This document shows positions 23,201-35,800 of a stretch of DNA of 64,000 nucleotides, piece by piece. Origin of the DNA: Ascidia mentula (lineage: Eukaryota; Chordata; Ascidiacea; Phlebobranchia; Ascidiidae). A program made the translations under genes and the position numbers. The notes under the pieces are model-generated. The model saw only the letters and a program-made list of their open reading frames with translations, did no database searches and was not told where the DNA came from. Location: contig OX387201.1 in NCBI GenBank assembly GCA_947561715.1, forward strand, positions 10,864,001-10,928,000, given 5' to 3'. The number at the start of each line of letters is the position of its first letter. The first letter of the stretch is position 1.

Positions 23201-26200
23201 GAGTGTTTGTTGTCCTGCTTGCCTGGTCAGGAACCGTATCTACTTTCTCCTTTGGTGCAATGGAAATAGATGCAGCTGTTGCGTTCCACCAAATAATACG
23301 ACTTGCGCTGCCTTCTTCCTGTAACTCGGCACTACTTGGTACTCTTTCCACTTCAGGGAGAGCATTTACCGGTGACGCAAAAATTGAATTAGTCATGACA
23401 TTTGCTTCATCCACTGAAAATGTTGCGTTGGTTGTTGTTTTGTTGTCTGTTGATCCGTGTACTCCTGTCTTTGATGGAACGATTATGCTTGGATGCACAA
23501 TAATTGACAATGGGTCAGGGGTTGATGTCGTAACTAGCTCTAATGCATCTTGATTTGATGAAACGTTCTGAACAACAGCAACCTTTGTAACAGAGTTACT
23601 GTCGTGTATGGTTACCTGGTCGTTCAAAATATCATGGTCGGTGGTTAATTTCACATGGCCACCTTGGGATGTTGTTGAAACCTTCTCTGGAGAATTTGGG
23701 ATTGACGTCACTGGTGTATCCAGCGACGGTTTCGATGACTCCGCAGATTTTACAATTCCCTTGTCTGACGTGGCATGGGTTAATGGTAATTCGGTAACAA
23801 ACAAAGTTGCATCAGGTGTCTGCACAGTTGTTTTTACTTCTTCGCTTTGTATACGATCAGTTAATGTACTTGAACTTGCTCGGGTGCTTTGTGTTGTATT
23901 TCCGATGGTGTTGTCAGGTTTTGGACCAACTTTGTTTTCCAGTTGGGCTGCCGTCGTAATTCCGAACGTTTGATTTTCAAGAGCCTCATTAGTTCCTTCT
24001 GTCACTTCCATACCTCCATTCATATTCATTGATGACCATGCTGTCCCTTCTGTTAGTGTGCTTTGAGTTGTCGATGACATTGTCTTTGGCATTACAGAAA
24101 ATGCAGCACTTTTTGTTGTCGTAGATTCTGTTGTTGCGATTGAAATGGTTGCAGCCATTTTTCTTTTTGTTTCTGTAATTTTTACGGTGGCTGGTGGTGT
24201 TGTGTTCACCGCATGTTTAGGTGATTTTATTGTAGTTTTTTCCGTTGGCATTGTTGTTGTTTTGGGTGTCTGCATCCTACTTGTTAATGTTGGCGTTAAA
24301 GTAACTTTTGGAAAACGTATTTGTGGCTTTGACGAAATAAAAACGAATTTCTTGGTTGAAGAAAAGGTGCTGGGAATTGCGGGCACCGTAGGTTTTAACT
24401 TTGGAAAATTGGATGTTGTGGAAGTTACTCTTTGAGGCACATCTGGCGTTACCACAAAATCAATATCCAAGTCTTCGCTGTAAAATTCGTAATCATCTTC
24501 TGAAAGCAGGAACACAACAAGTTTAATATCACGTAACAATTGGTAACACGTAAACGAATGTTACCAATTTCGGTTTCTTCAACTTCTTCAACTTGATCTG
24601 CTATTACATCAAGATCGATGGGTAACATGATGGCCCCCATTATGTTTGCGGCAATACAGCTATTTGAGGAGAATAAATTGTATGTTAGAGTTGCGCACTT
24701 TAAACAAATCAATTAAGAAAAGTTGGACAATCACCTGTAGGTCCCAGCATGCCTCGGGCGAACGTTGGTAATCTCAATCGAGTTGTCTGGATGAACAGTT
24801 TCGTCATCTCTACTGGATGAATTGCTGAGCAGTAATTGTCTAGATGGCGTTCTCCATGCTATTGTGGCAGAAGGTGCCGCCTGGAATTGCAGTCAGTTCA
24901 ATAACACTGTTCTCATAGCGTTTGCATACAATGTCATATATATCAGTGAATTAAGGTATTGTGCAAGAAACATTATGCGCAGTAAGTTTATCAAACAGCG
25001 CTACGAAAATACTTCTGCGATACCTAAGTAACAGCCTACAACACAACGCAAGCTAGAAAAGCGGTAAAATTACGTCAATGGTGCAATCCGATCTCCAACT
25101 TTTTCCTATCACTGCATTTTCCTGAACGGCATTCTCTACAGCAATGCTGCTCGCCTGGACGATGTGAAGTCTAACGGAACCGATATCTTCAGCAATTCCA
25201 CTTTTTGCAATCGATTTCGCGATGCAATAATACACACCCGCGTCATCAACTTTTACTCTTCTTATTACCAACCGACCACTGTTGGTGACACGAAATCTGC
25301 CACCTCTTCTACCTGGCCGAATGACGCGCTCATTTGGTAGGACCTGTAAGATGAAATACACGAGGATGGAAAAGTTTGCCCAACAAACTAACATTAGTAA
25401 ATTAAACCACAACGTGTGCTCAGATCTATGCTAAGAGTTTGCCAAAGCTTTGAAATAGCGCCAATACGGCCGCCATGGATGTTTGTTTACGGGGTTATCA
25501 AAGTTTCAAAACACAAAGGATTGTCCAGAGTCTGAAGTGTTTTATTTATTTACGCCAAGGTTCAACTGTGGAATGCAAACCAGCACAAAAATCTTTTCAG
25601 TAAGACATCGCGGTCTTTAGAGCATCACACTAAAATAAAAGCACTTACCCACGATAACATTGGTCTTGGACTCCCCATCGCTCTACATTTCAGTACAAAA
25701 GTCCTGCGTACTGTCGTTATGAGTGTTTTTTGCTTTGCTGGGTAAGGTTCTACCAACAACGTCCAAGGTTTGTCCTTGTAGTTATCATCGGCATTTGGAC
25801 GGAAATTAACTTGATTGCGAAACAACAATACAAGCTTCCGTTCCTATATATACAATGGTCACACTAACATGTATATAAATTTTAAACCGAGGGGTTTTCA
25901 TAAAACTATGACCTGTTACTAAACCTAAAGTTAGTTGAACAAATTCACAAAAAGCGTTTGTTGGAAAAGTTTTGTCAGTCGCAAACGTGTATAGTTCGTC
26001 AATTATGATGTCAGCAAAACAACAGAATTGTCATACCTCAGGACGAAATCGATTGGAGGTGATAGTCATTGTAAATTGCGGTGACGTAATAACTTTCGAA
26101 GCTTCAAGAACAGAAGCTGAGACAATTCTTAAACCAGAGCCACGGGGATGAAGTGGTGAAGTTGGATCTCCTTGTATCTGAACAGATGACGCGTTGTCAA

Positions 26201-28634
26201 AAAGGGACTATTTGATTCTACGCAGTTGACAAAATGTAAGTACAGTCTTGCTATTTGGGTTTATAAATTAAGTAATTGGTGGTCGCATCTGAAACAGAAG
26301 CAAATCCAAAATTGGGTAACGCTTTATAAATGGCGCGACGAATCGAGTTTCCGTTCAAAGGCGATATTGCCATACTTGTACTTTGTAATCGATGGGATAC
26401 GTGGCGTCGACCAGCCGTCTTGATCGCGCCGAGAAGTGTAAGGCGGCGTTGAGATAAGGTGTCACAATGTCATCCAATCGCGCAGAATCGATAGGATAAT
26501 TTATCGAGCAAGTCATCAGCTGCTCGAATGAGGCGACATAGGTGACACTGCTGTTGATTGCAATGTTGGTGTCGGTCTCGGGTTCGCGTGACGCGTTACA
26601 ATGCATCAGAAGTAGAGAGCTGACTGGGCTGTCAAGCCTTACCGTCATGCTTTCTTTTGCCCGCGACCCATGTCTGAACAACATCGCCTCTGCGAGTAAA
26701 ATAGAGGCAAGCAGTCACTTGGACCGACAAAGATTGAAGGCTCCAGAACCGAGAGGATTACTGATAACCAATATAGCGCGGCCACAAACCCCACCTTATC
26801 TCATGGGGTGATACGTTTTAAATGCGATACTTTCCATGTTGTCAATGCCAACAAAAACGCAAAGATTGAAAATTTATTCAACGTAAATATCTTGACTAAA
26901 AATGTTTTTCACGCCAGCGAATAAAAAATTGTTCAACAAATTACAGAGTTCGCAAAAAACAAAGAAATTGCCAACATCACACTTTTTAAATAATGTAGGT
27001 CAACGGAATAAGGGGACTATCACAAACCCACAATTTACAATTTTTCATGGCAGTACTTTCACGCCATCGGGGATCAACCTGGTAAATATCAAGTGCGTAG
27101 TGGGATTGTAACTGACAGACGCAGATGTGTGCGTCGGCACACCTGTAGAGCGTATCAATACCTCACTTTACCCACATAAAACACACCTTGCACGCCAATC
27201 GTTAAACAGTCACGCTTTACCAACCGTTTTGAAGTTCGGTGAGAGTTGGGTCTTCGTCAAACCTTTGGTGAGCTGCTCCTTCGTGTGGTTTAAGTGTATC
27301 TGGCGGGGTACAGGTGATGTTGTCAAAGGGAACTTGTTCAACGATGCGCCCTCGAAGGCGAGGTGGTGAAGCACAAACCGCACATTCGGGTTCACTGTTT
27401 GGCCTTAGTAAACTTCGTTTGCACCTGCGAGATTTAGCTTTGTTTTAATTTCAGTAACAAATGGCGTCGCTCATTAATCAAACAATGCGTCAAAACACGC
27501 TTTATCAGACAGCTGAAACACTAAGTTGCTTTGTTGCCTGTGTAGATGAAACAAAAAATAATTTCACAAATACGTAGAGATTACAACACAAACATATATT
27601 TGGGAAATTAAAATGTTTTTTATTTATTTCAGTGCATCGCATTTGAAAGTTGGAGAACAACCCACCTATACTTGTTGCTTTCCCTAATCCATTGATGCAG
27701 CCACTGAATTTGACAAGTACATTCCCAGGGGTTCCCGTGTAAGTATACTTGCTGCAGGCTGGACATGCCAGGTAGCAACGCTTGTGGTAAGACTTCTAAA
27801 TTGTTGTCCCCCAAATACAAGCGCTGAATGTGCGAGAAGCTATCATAAAAGAACAAGATTTACTTGAAATCAGAACAAAACCGTTCCAAAATTTCCTATT
27901 AAGAATAACCGTACTCGTGGCAATACTATGAATTTTTAGGCAAAGTGTTTAACAATCAAATTATATCACTACCTAAAGTATTGGTCAAAACGGATAGTGG
28001 CGAAGTTGTCCGCATGAAGCTTTGTGAGCTTATTCCCCTCCAATTGTAGTAGAGTCAGGCTAGCTAAGCCTATAAAAGCTTCAGGGTGAATGAAGGTAAT
28101 TTTGTTGTGATCAATGTGGAGCCGCGATAGTGCTTCCAGCTTGTCAAAGGACAACTTAAAAATTCCGGAAATTCCGTTCCAACTTAGGCGAAGCACTTCT
28201 AGGCGCGTCAAACCGCTGAATTCTCCGCCGTGAATTGATCGGATTTCGTTGCTTTGTAGGAACAAAAAACGCAAGGTCGAACGTGTCCCCGCAAATGTTG
28301 TCTGTGAAATTCGTTTGATTTTGTTGTAGGCAAGATTTATTTTCACCACATTTAGTGGTATTTCCTCTGGGACTTGGTTTAACAGTCGAAACGTGCAGTG
28401 TATCTCTCTATCGCTGTAACATTTACATTGCCTTGCACAGCGCGTGGAAACGCCTCGCTGCAAAGTGTTCGGTAGAATTTGTCCGATTCGTTGAAGAACT
28501 TGTCTTTTGTGTGACCTGTCTACATTAACATCGTTATTCGATGCGGACTTTCCAAACGAGACAATGCATACAAGAAAAAGTGAAGAAAGAATAAATGAAC
28601 TTCTTTTTAAAGTACATAAAGCTGCCATGTTCAA
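20233..28634 (-). CDS. MXRA5/IGSF10-like protein: LRRs, Ig domains and a mucin-like region
   Basis: Nineteen exons give 1682 codons: 27973-28634, 27672-27839, 27225-27394, 26376-26689, 26037-26177, 25649-25843, 25074-25343, 24735-24880, 24565-24659, 22672-24499, 22456-22496, 22000-22054, 21734-21937, 21503-21678, 21129-21253, 20881-21071, 20483-20601, 20328-20423 and 20233-20285. Order: signal peptide, LRRNT (CARQCKCY), about six LRRs, LRRCT (NPWECTC then CAVC and NITC), the family-specific domain after the LRRs (MHCNASREPETD, INSSVTYVASF), Ig1-2, a Ser/Thr-rich region, Ig3-5, and a short tail. The match to vertebrate MXRA5 continues through the linker (SW, then VLPNE across an exon junction). 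The family comprises large secreted matrix proteins. The gene ends three Ig domains early; those lie in the next gene downstream. The donor of exon 27225-27394 (alternative end 27221) and the short last exon are the least certain points. Confidence 0.88.
22101..22383 (-). mobile_element. tRNA-derived SINE-like insertion with target-site duplication
   Basis: A 76-nt tRNA-like unit lies at 22193-22268 on the minus strand. It has a 7-bp acceptor helix (GCTCCTG with CGGGAGC, one wobble pair), a D arm, an A-box-like TAGCTCAGTTGG and a perfect 5-bp T stem with B-box GAGTTCAAACC. The middle cannot form a normal 5-bp, 7-nt anticodon arm, so it is not a working tRNA gene. The block 22114-22370 is bounded by identical 13-bp direct repeats (GATTTACGTTGAT at 22101-22113 and 22371-22383), as left by LINE-assisted insertion. 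It sits in the intron between exons 22456-22496 and 22000-22054. Unusually, about 100 bp precede the tRNA-like part, so it is not at the 5' end of the element. Confidence 0.75.
22672..24499 (-). CDS. Large Ser/Thr/Pro-rich (mucin-like) exon of the MXRA5-like gene
   Basis: A single 1828-nt exon (phase 1 in, 2 out) encodes about 609 residues rich in Thr, Ser, Pro and Asn with runs such as TPKTTTMPTEKTT and ATTESTTTKSA. It has many N-glycosylation motifs and no cysteine-based domain. Vertebrate MXRA5 and IGSF10 also have a long unstructured region between their N-terminal and C-terminal Ig sets, so position and composition agree. It probably forms an extended O-glycosylated stalk. A 198-bp piece (23293-23490) was copied to 1976-2173. 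Confidence 0.88.
27672..28634 (-). CDS. Signal peptide and leucine-rich repeat exons of the MXRA5-like gene
   Basis: Exon 27973-28634 starts MNMAALCTLKRSSF with a hydrophobic core (ILSSLFLVCIVSF), then carries the cysteine-rich LRR cap and repeats such as LRFLFLQSNEI, LEVLRLSWNGI and LTLLQLEGNKL. Exon 27672-27839 adds IQRLYLGDNNL, LQQVYLHGNPW and the first LRRCT cysteines. The remaining LRRCT cysteines come in the separate exon 27225-27394. The ATG was chosen because it precedes the signal sequence; MAALC two codons later is an equal alternative. Confidence 0.88.
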
Positions 28635-28639
28635 AAGAT

Positions 28640-31600
28640 CACCACAGCAAGGAATAAATCAGTTTTTCACATCACAGCGTAACAGCTTTCTCCATTGAAT
28701 AAATTCCTTTTCCCTTCAGGCGTTCCACAGCAAAACAATGCCCAAAACTGTATCTACCTAATCTGCAACAAAACAAACGCGTGACTACAAGAACCTTGTC
28801 TAGAGTTCAAAAAAACGTCTAACTTAGCTAAAGCAGTTTCGGATGGGGTTTAGCAATCAATATAACACAACAGTTTGACAGCGAACGGGGGACAAGTGGG
28901 AAGCACTTGCGACGTGCGCCCATCACTGAGTGACTTTAACAAGCTGTAATGAAGTGGAATGCCCAAGGAATTGAGTTATTCTTTCAACCTCGGTTCGAAA
29001 AAGGCTGTCGAGGCCGCATAAACAGGCTCTGTAAACGTTATTTTAAAGCTAAACCGCCATGATGAATCGCTCCTTTTCAATTTCAAGACCACCGCGGTGG
29101 CCGTCTGAATGTAACATTCCACTGGCATTTGGCACAACACGTGAAATTTTTTCATGCTTATCTGTTTCTACAGCGAACCATTTAACGCTCAAATTTCGGA
29201 GGCATCGCACATGTCAACACATCTCATGCAACCATCGTTAAATGATGGAAAACTATTTGACTCCCTCTGCCACAGTTTAACCTTCTGGTGGTTCTTGTCG
29301 ATGTGTGTGGCGTAATTACTCTGTTCGGATTACATTTTTACCAACTCAACTTGTCTAAACAGCATTTTGGCATCAATGCACCACCAGAAAAAAGTCGACC
29401 CCATCGCCACAATTAAAGATGTCCCAGAGATGACACTTACTTTTCCTGAATTTCCAAGTGACTAAAACATTTTCCAGCAAACCGAATTGGTGAGACTTAT
29501 GTGCCCACTGCCACCCGAGACTTTGATTTATAACATAGCAATGCACGTAATCTAATACGTAATGAGCTAAGAAAGTTTGCTGTCCATAATTCTACAACTG
29601 ATGTCGATTAATATCTTTCAATATTTACTCTTGTGTCTCGACACGTTCCAACACAAAGCCTCAGCGATTTGCGACAAGACAGTTTAGGCCAAGATTGTAA
29701 CGTGCTATTTGCTTTCACGCATTGTTAAAATCGCAAATGCCTGACAGGTACCAGCACGGGGCCGTTTTAGCAAACTTACACCGTGTGTTACCCACTAATG
29801 GGTATGCTGAATCTAAACAAGCTCTAGTGCTATTCCACTTCCATTAACGTCTTTCACCACGCATTTAGTGCAACCAACAAATTCACGGACACAAAATACA
29901 TGGAAAGAAGTTCTGCCGCGAAATCCATCTAAACTTTCACGAAAACAACATGTTTTGGCACACGTGCTGTTTTTCGTCACCCTGTACGTCAAAATTTGAT
30001 TGATGAACAAATGCATTCAGGCTACCTCCTTGGCATTGCATTTAACCAGCAGTCATCCTTAAATAACCTTGCAGTATGACGTGTGCGATGGGTCGATTAT
30101 GATATCATAGTAAGATGTCGGGCCGTCATTTGAGAAGCAGATAAAGCTAGTTTCATGCGTCGCCTCGCTCGAACCCGCAGTTCAATCCAACAATTATGAA
30201 AGTGGCCTGTTAAGGATCGCCCCACTTGGAAGCGTCACAATGAACATCGCCATTGTTATTCGTGGTTGAGCATCTGAACCGCAAAAACCTGCGTATAGGC
30301 ATTTTCCGCAAACCGGAATCGAACTTCGTGGTCCCTCACCCGTTTTGAATTGTAGGATGCAATGAGGTGTTGTTAATTATAAGTTTCATACTCAATTAAA
30401 TCAATCACTATTTCATATGTCCGAATTGCATGCAGTAGAGTTAATTGTGACGCAAAATACGAAACATTTCGCGTATTGCAAGTCCTCGAAGCATAATTTC
30501 AAGCAGGCGGCTATCAAAGTAAGACGGAGGAGACCTACTGGGTGGTAACTTTACGAGCAAGGAAGATTACGACTTATCATTTAAAAGGAAATAATATATA
30601 TCATACTTCTTCAAGCGAATTCTAAAGTTGGAAAGGTAATTAAAAAGTGCTTATCGGTAAATATCCTGGTAATGGTGTGTTACATCGAAAAAAGTGGAAA
30701 AATTAGGCTTTACCCTGTGCAAGGTAAGCCTACTTAATCATCGCCGTTGGACTGGAGCTTGCGCATATATTTGATTTGGCGAAGATACTATATGCTCACT
30801 CCAATTTACAACCCCTCCTTCACGTTGCCGAATATCTCCTTCCTGTCCAAGCAAATACCACTCGGCAATAGAATGTGTCGGGGACAATTAGCGAAGTACT
30901 CTGTGGCAGTCTGACAAATCATCGAATAAAATTTATTGTTGTTAATTTTGTGCTGAATTGCGTAACACTGTAAATATGTATTGGCGATTTTCGTTTAACT
31001 AATATCCAAAATTACAGAGAATGTTAAAATATTTCCACATAAACCAATTTTTACACACTAAACTTGCAATTAAACACTATAGCACTTACTTTGGATAACC
31101 GTGGGCATGTGTTTCCAAAAACATCGCATTGAATATAACTCTGAAAGTGCGTTGTGTTGAAATTATCTCCGCTCGATTGAAAAATGAGTATTTGAAAGAG
31201 TATCCCGGTTCATTATCTTGACTTTCTTTGATGATAACTGCGCATGTGCGCACATTGGTGCGGAACTGCTGTGTCATTTTTGGGTGTTGTGGATTTCCAC
31301 ACCTTTAAACCACTACAAATGAAGTGTGACTGGGAAGGAAAAAGCTTTGCTTTGTTGTGACACAAAATATATAACGTGGCGGTCTTACGTCAACATTGAG
31401 ATAGGGGTTCTTTGTGCCTAAAGTCAACATCGCAACAAGATCAAATATTTTATCAAATCATGTACGGGAAATAGGTGAATAGAACGTTATTTGTAAATGC
31501 ATTCCTGGAATGTAATAACTACATACTACAATAGTAGTGTCAATCAAATTTTGACATAAGATCTAACGGATAGTTCTTCCTTTTTCATTGCACGATTTGT

Positions 31601-32850
31601 AAAAAGCTAATATAAGTTCGGTCTTATGGCAATAGGTATCATAATCTGCATAAATACTTTCAGAATTTGCTGAAAGTCATGAGCCTTTCTGCTGGACGGA
31701 ACTGCAGGACGGAATTTATGAGGCCAAGATATTGCCGTGCAATGTCGTTAAGTTAATGGCCACCCAATTGTCATTATTTCGTAGCCTACCTTATTAACAT
31801 TACGGCGATCTTGATGTCCTTATGATATAAGCAATGTAAATTACATTGCATGTCCAAGTTTAGAAATTATTTCTGTCTTGGGCCCAAAAATCAAGTACCG
31901 GCATCCAAAAATATTGCAAGATTCTGCATTGAATCGCTCTTTTCACCTTTTGTCGTTCCTTATATGTCTTAGTGAGGGTATCTTTGGTATCGATCTTTCG
32001 CACGCCATCTTGGCCATTTACTGCCGTTGATGAGTATTGTAGTTATTCAAACTTCGGCGCAGCGCACATGTGTAATTAACCATCAACAAGATCAGCGATG
32101 TTCTACAAGTGCGCTTACTATCTCCTCCAGATCTCTTGTGCCGTAAGACTATTGCTGAGAGTGACAATCCTTGGTCACTTTGGTTTGCCGATTTAAACAA
32201 AAACCAAGATTTTATTTTCGACATAATTATTTGCTATTTATTCACCAAATCAAACTCTCCACGATTCAAATAAAGGACATTTAAGTCGAAAAATTTGTGG
32301 CACCCTAGTCCCTTTCAATAAATATTATTTTATCTTCACTAAAGGGGATGTTTCGGAATCCAACTTTACTCAACCGTTTCTGAAAATGCCAGGGAACCGG
32401 GGAACTAGCAGTGTGGCACCAGAGACTACTAAGCTGAATTGTACATTTTGTAGTACTGTGCATTGAGATTCTGTGATAAATTACCGGTATTTTTTGTACA
32501 TTACAATTTTGCAATAATCCATATGCTCACTAGTTTATAGAAAAACGTCAGGAATAATAAAAACACGATTAAATTGAAAATGGAATAATTCTACATCAAA
32601 AATCAATATATTCAGGTTAGTGTTGTTGTTACAAACTGTCACAATCAATGTAGGCTTAACCGATAATTTTCAGTCAAAAATAGCAAATTTTAACTCTGTT
32701 TGCTTCATACGGTATGTCAACCAACATTTTTTTGCAAATTTTGTTTTATGGCTTACGAGGTAAATAACCAATCCCAAAATGACTTGTCTCTTGGGCAATG
32801 GTTAGCAGTTTTTTGTCTGGAAAGCTTGTAGTTTCCTAAATAAGTCTGTG
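28640..32850. other. No supported gene
   Basis: This spacer lies between the start of the MXRA5-like gene (minus) and the start of the TMCO3-like gene (plus), so it should hold two divergent promoters. Short open frames exist, including a Cys-containing one at 29813-30016 on the minus strand, but none shows a recognisable domain or splice pattern. A T-arm-like sequence near 30310 lacks the rest of a tRNA. Confidence 0.45.
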
Positions 32851-32893
32851 CACAAATATTGTGTTTGAGGTTGAAATATCTTATTTTAGTTCC

Positions 32894-35800
32894 ATGCAGT
32901 TCTCAAAGATGACTCATTTCCAATATTCCATTTCGGGGCTGTTAATAATAATCTTTTTCCAATCACTCTGCAATGCAGATGAAAGGGTAGGTGTTATATT
33001 GTATAGTTTGATTGAACTTAGTTTGAATTACTGTGGTCAAATATTTGAAACTAACTTACAACTTTCACAGCAAATCTTGTAGTTAAATAATACACTTAGT
33101 CCACTTTGCATTTTGAGAATACAACAAAAGTTTAGCAACCAAACCAAATTTGAGCTGTCTTGTGTAGGCTCTTTTCTGTTTTGCTGTATGGCTTTTTATG
33201 TTTCATGAAAACTGACAAAATTTGCAATATTGAAACTTTGTTTCTTTGTGATGCCTGCGCTTTACTGTCCCAACTTTTGTATTACATCTAAACAGAAAAA
33301 AGATGATGCAAAACATTATGTTCAAGGAATTTTAAGAAATTCTCCATTGGATGCCAACAAAAAAAGTGTGTTGCGTTAAAATGTTTCATATTCAGCAAAA
33401 CTTATTGTGTCTCATATTTATGACAGAAGTTGTGTTGAGTAGTCGACCTTTAACGAACCTAAAACTCCGGATCGAAGGAAGAGTGAAGCAAGCACAAGTA
33501 AAGGTTGGTGAAAAGTCCTTCGCTATAAATAGGTGTTTATTAATATGTCAAGATATTAGGTAAATCAGAGTAAATTACTGACGGACAAAGAGAAAATGCT
33601 TAAACTACATGTTTTGGAAATGTACATGGAGGAATTACAAGAAACAGAAAAAGACATGATAGATGCTGAAACAGGTTTTTTATCCGCAATGCGCTGTATT
33701 TTTGCCTGTAATATTACTAGTTAAATTTTTATGTTACACTGTACCTTTGTTATACATACACCACACTTAACTAGATAATGTTTGTTGCTTTGGGATACTA
33801 GTTTATTTCACAACAATGTGTTGCTTTGAAATACCTAGATATTATGATGTTATTGCATATGTACAATAAGTATATTAAATGCAAAAAACAAACATTACAG
33901 CTTTACGTCAATCTTTGGCCATGGATTTTCGCAACTCAACTTTGTTAAAGGAAAATAGCAAGAAACGGTTGGATGCATTGCGAATTGCTACCCTTAAAGA
34001 GGAAAGAAGTTTGAATAGGTAAAAACCTGTTTTATTCAAATTAACACTTTTTACAATGTATTATTTTCATTTAAGAATGATTGAGTTTGAGACTGAGATA
34101 AACAAATACATGAACGAAGCAAATGATAGTTCATGGATGAGTGAATTACTTAAGGAAATATCACATGCAGCTGATCAACTGCAAGACAGTGTTGCCGAAA
34201 ATGTGATGTCTGAAAAAGAACTAGAGGTAAAAAAATATTTTGTAGTTATACAAAACCAATTGTCACATCACTACAAAATGTTTTTGCTTTGCCCCCGACT
34301 TTATTTATAATCATTCAACCAGGTTAACAATTCTAATTTTTCTGAATATTTTTTCAACAACATTTTAGCAAAATGGAGCTTACATAGAAGCCGTGGTTCA
34401 TTTGAAGGAAAAAAATGAGGACAATTTGTACCCAGAGTTTGAGGATGCAAACATGGCTGATAATAAGGATGGTTTAGACATGCTGATTGATTCAAAGAAT
34501 AACAAATATATTTTAACCAGGTTTTAAAAAAATTTGATATTTCAGAAATTTACACAAACTTTCAAGATTAAATGTAGTGCTGTATACAGTGTTCCTTGTG
34601 AACAAACCCAAGATATTTTTTGCACACAAATTTTTAATAAATTTAAGAAACTTAAAAATTGCTTTTACTCATTTAGTGACAGTAAAGAGGCCTGAAACTT
34701 TGCGTCCAATTGTAAAATCATTATACTGACATCAAATCAGAGCTAAAATAATTTGGCCAATCAATGCATATCCATTTGCAAAACCTGTTTTAATTTGAAC
34801 ACTAAAATGGCATGTTGACCAACAAATAGGGAGAATAGAAAGTAGCTATCTATTTGACTGTCGATATTTTAGACAAAAGGACGCCACGTCACCGTTTATT
34901 GATCATGTTCTGGTTCTGGAAATAATCTTGCTGCTGCTTCTGTCAGTCCCTTTGGGCTTCATGTGTCAACTGATTGGCGTCCCCTCACTGTTTGGTTACA
35001 TCCTAGCTGGTGTCATTTTGGGGCCTTCTGGGCTGAACGTCATGCAAGAAATGGTATGTCACGTGAAGCGCAATTTTATTCTGTACTAACGTATTGTATG
35101 TAAATTTATCAAGGTAATCGGCGAACGCTACTTAAATGAAAATAACCGGTTTTCCCTTTTTCAAGTAATCTTTACATCGCAAGCACACGTAACCTTTTCT
35201 TAAGTTTATTGTGTTATTTCACTATGTTTGTTTTAGATCCAAATAGAGACGATAGGTGAACTGGGAGTGTTCATGATCATGTTTTGTGCCGGTATGGAGT
35301 TTTCTCTCGAGTTGGTGGCGAAGGTTTGGAAGACCGCTGTTCAAGTTCCAGTGTTAACAACCATTATAATGATGTTGGCAGGTAACAGTTAAACGTAGGA
35401 AAAGAAATTATTTTACATTTTGCGACCAATTTGCATTATTGTAATCGCCAGTAATAGCTCGTTTAACGCCTCAGTACATGTGTGCAAAGGGATAACGTAT
35501 CTACATTTTTACCTTCTCACGTTAGTTAAAGTAAAATTAAAGCTCACTATAACTATAAAACCAATTTCCTGTTTTGTCAGGTATTTCTTTACTTAACTCG
35601 TGAAACCTATCTTACGCCATGTGACTTTTCTTGTACAGGCATTATTATCGGTTCTGTGTTTATGAAAGACACACCTGTGAGTGAAAGTGCGTTCATTTCC
35701 GCTTGTCTGTCTCTTTCCAGTACACCTTTAGTCACAAGATTTCTACAAGGCAAGTTGGTACATGTGGTGATTGCAGTTAAATTATTTAGCAACAAAAAAG

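Noticed and set aside
29813-30016. Cys-containing open frame on the minus strand, possibly a small secreted protein
   Set aside because: No signal peptide, no regular cysteine pattern and no flanking splice sites that extend it.
30290-30345. T-arm-like sequence on the minus strand (GTTCGATTCC) suggesting a tRNA
   Set aside because: No D arm, anticodon arm or matching acceptor stem can be drawn upstream.
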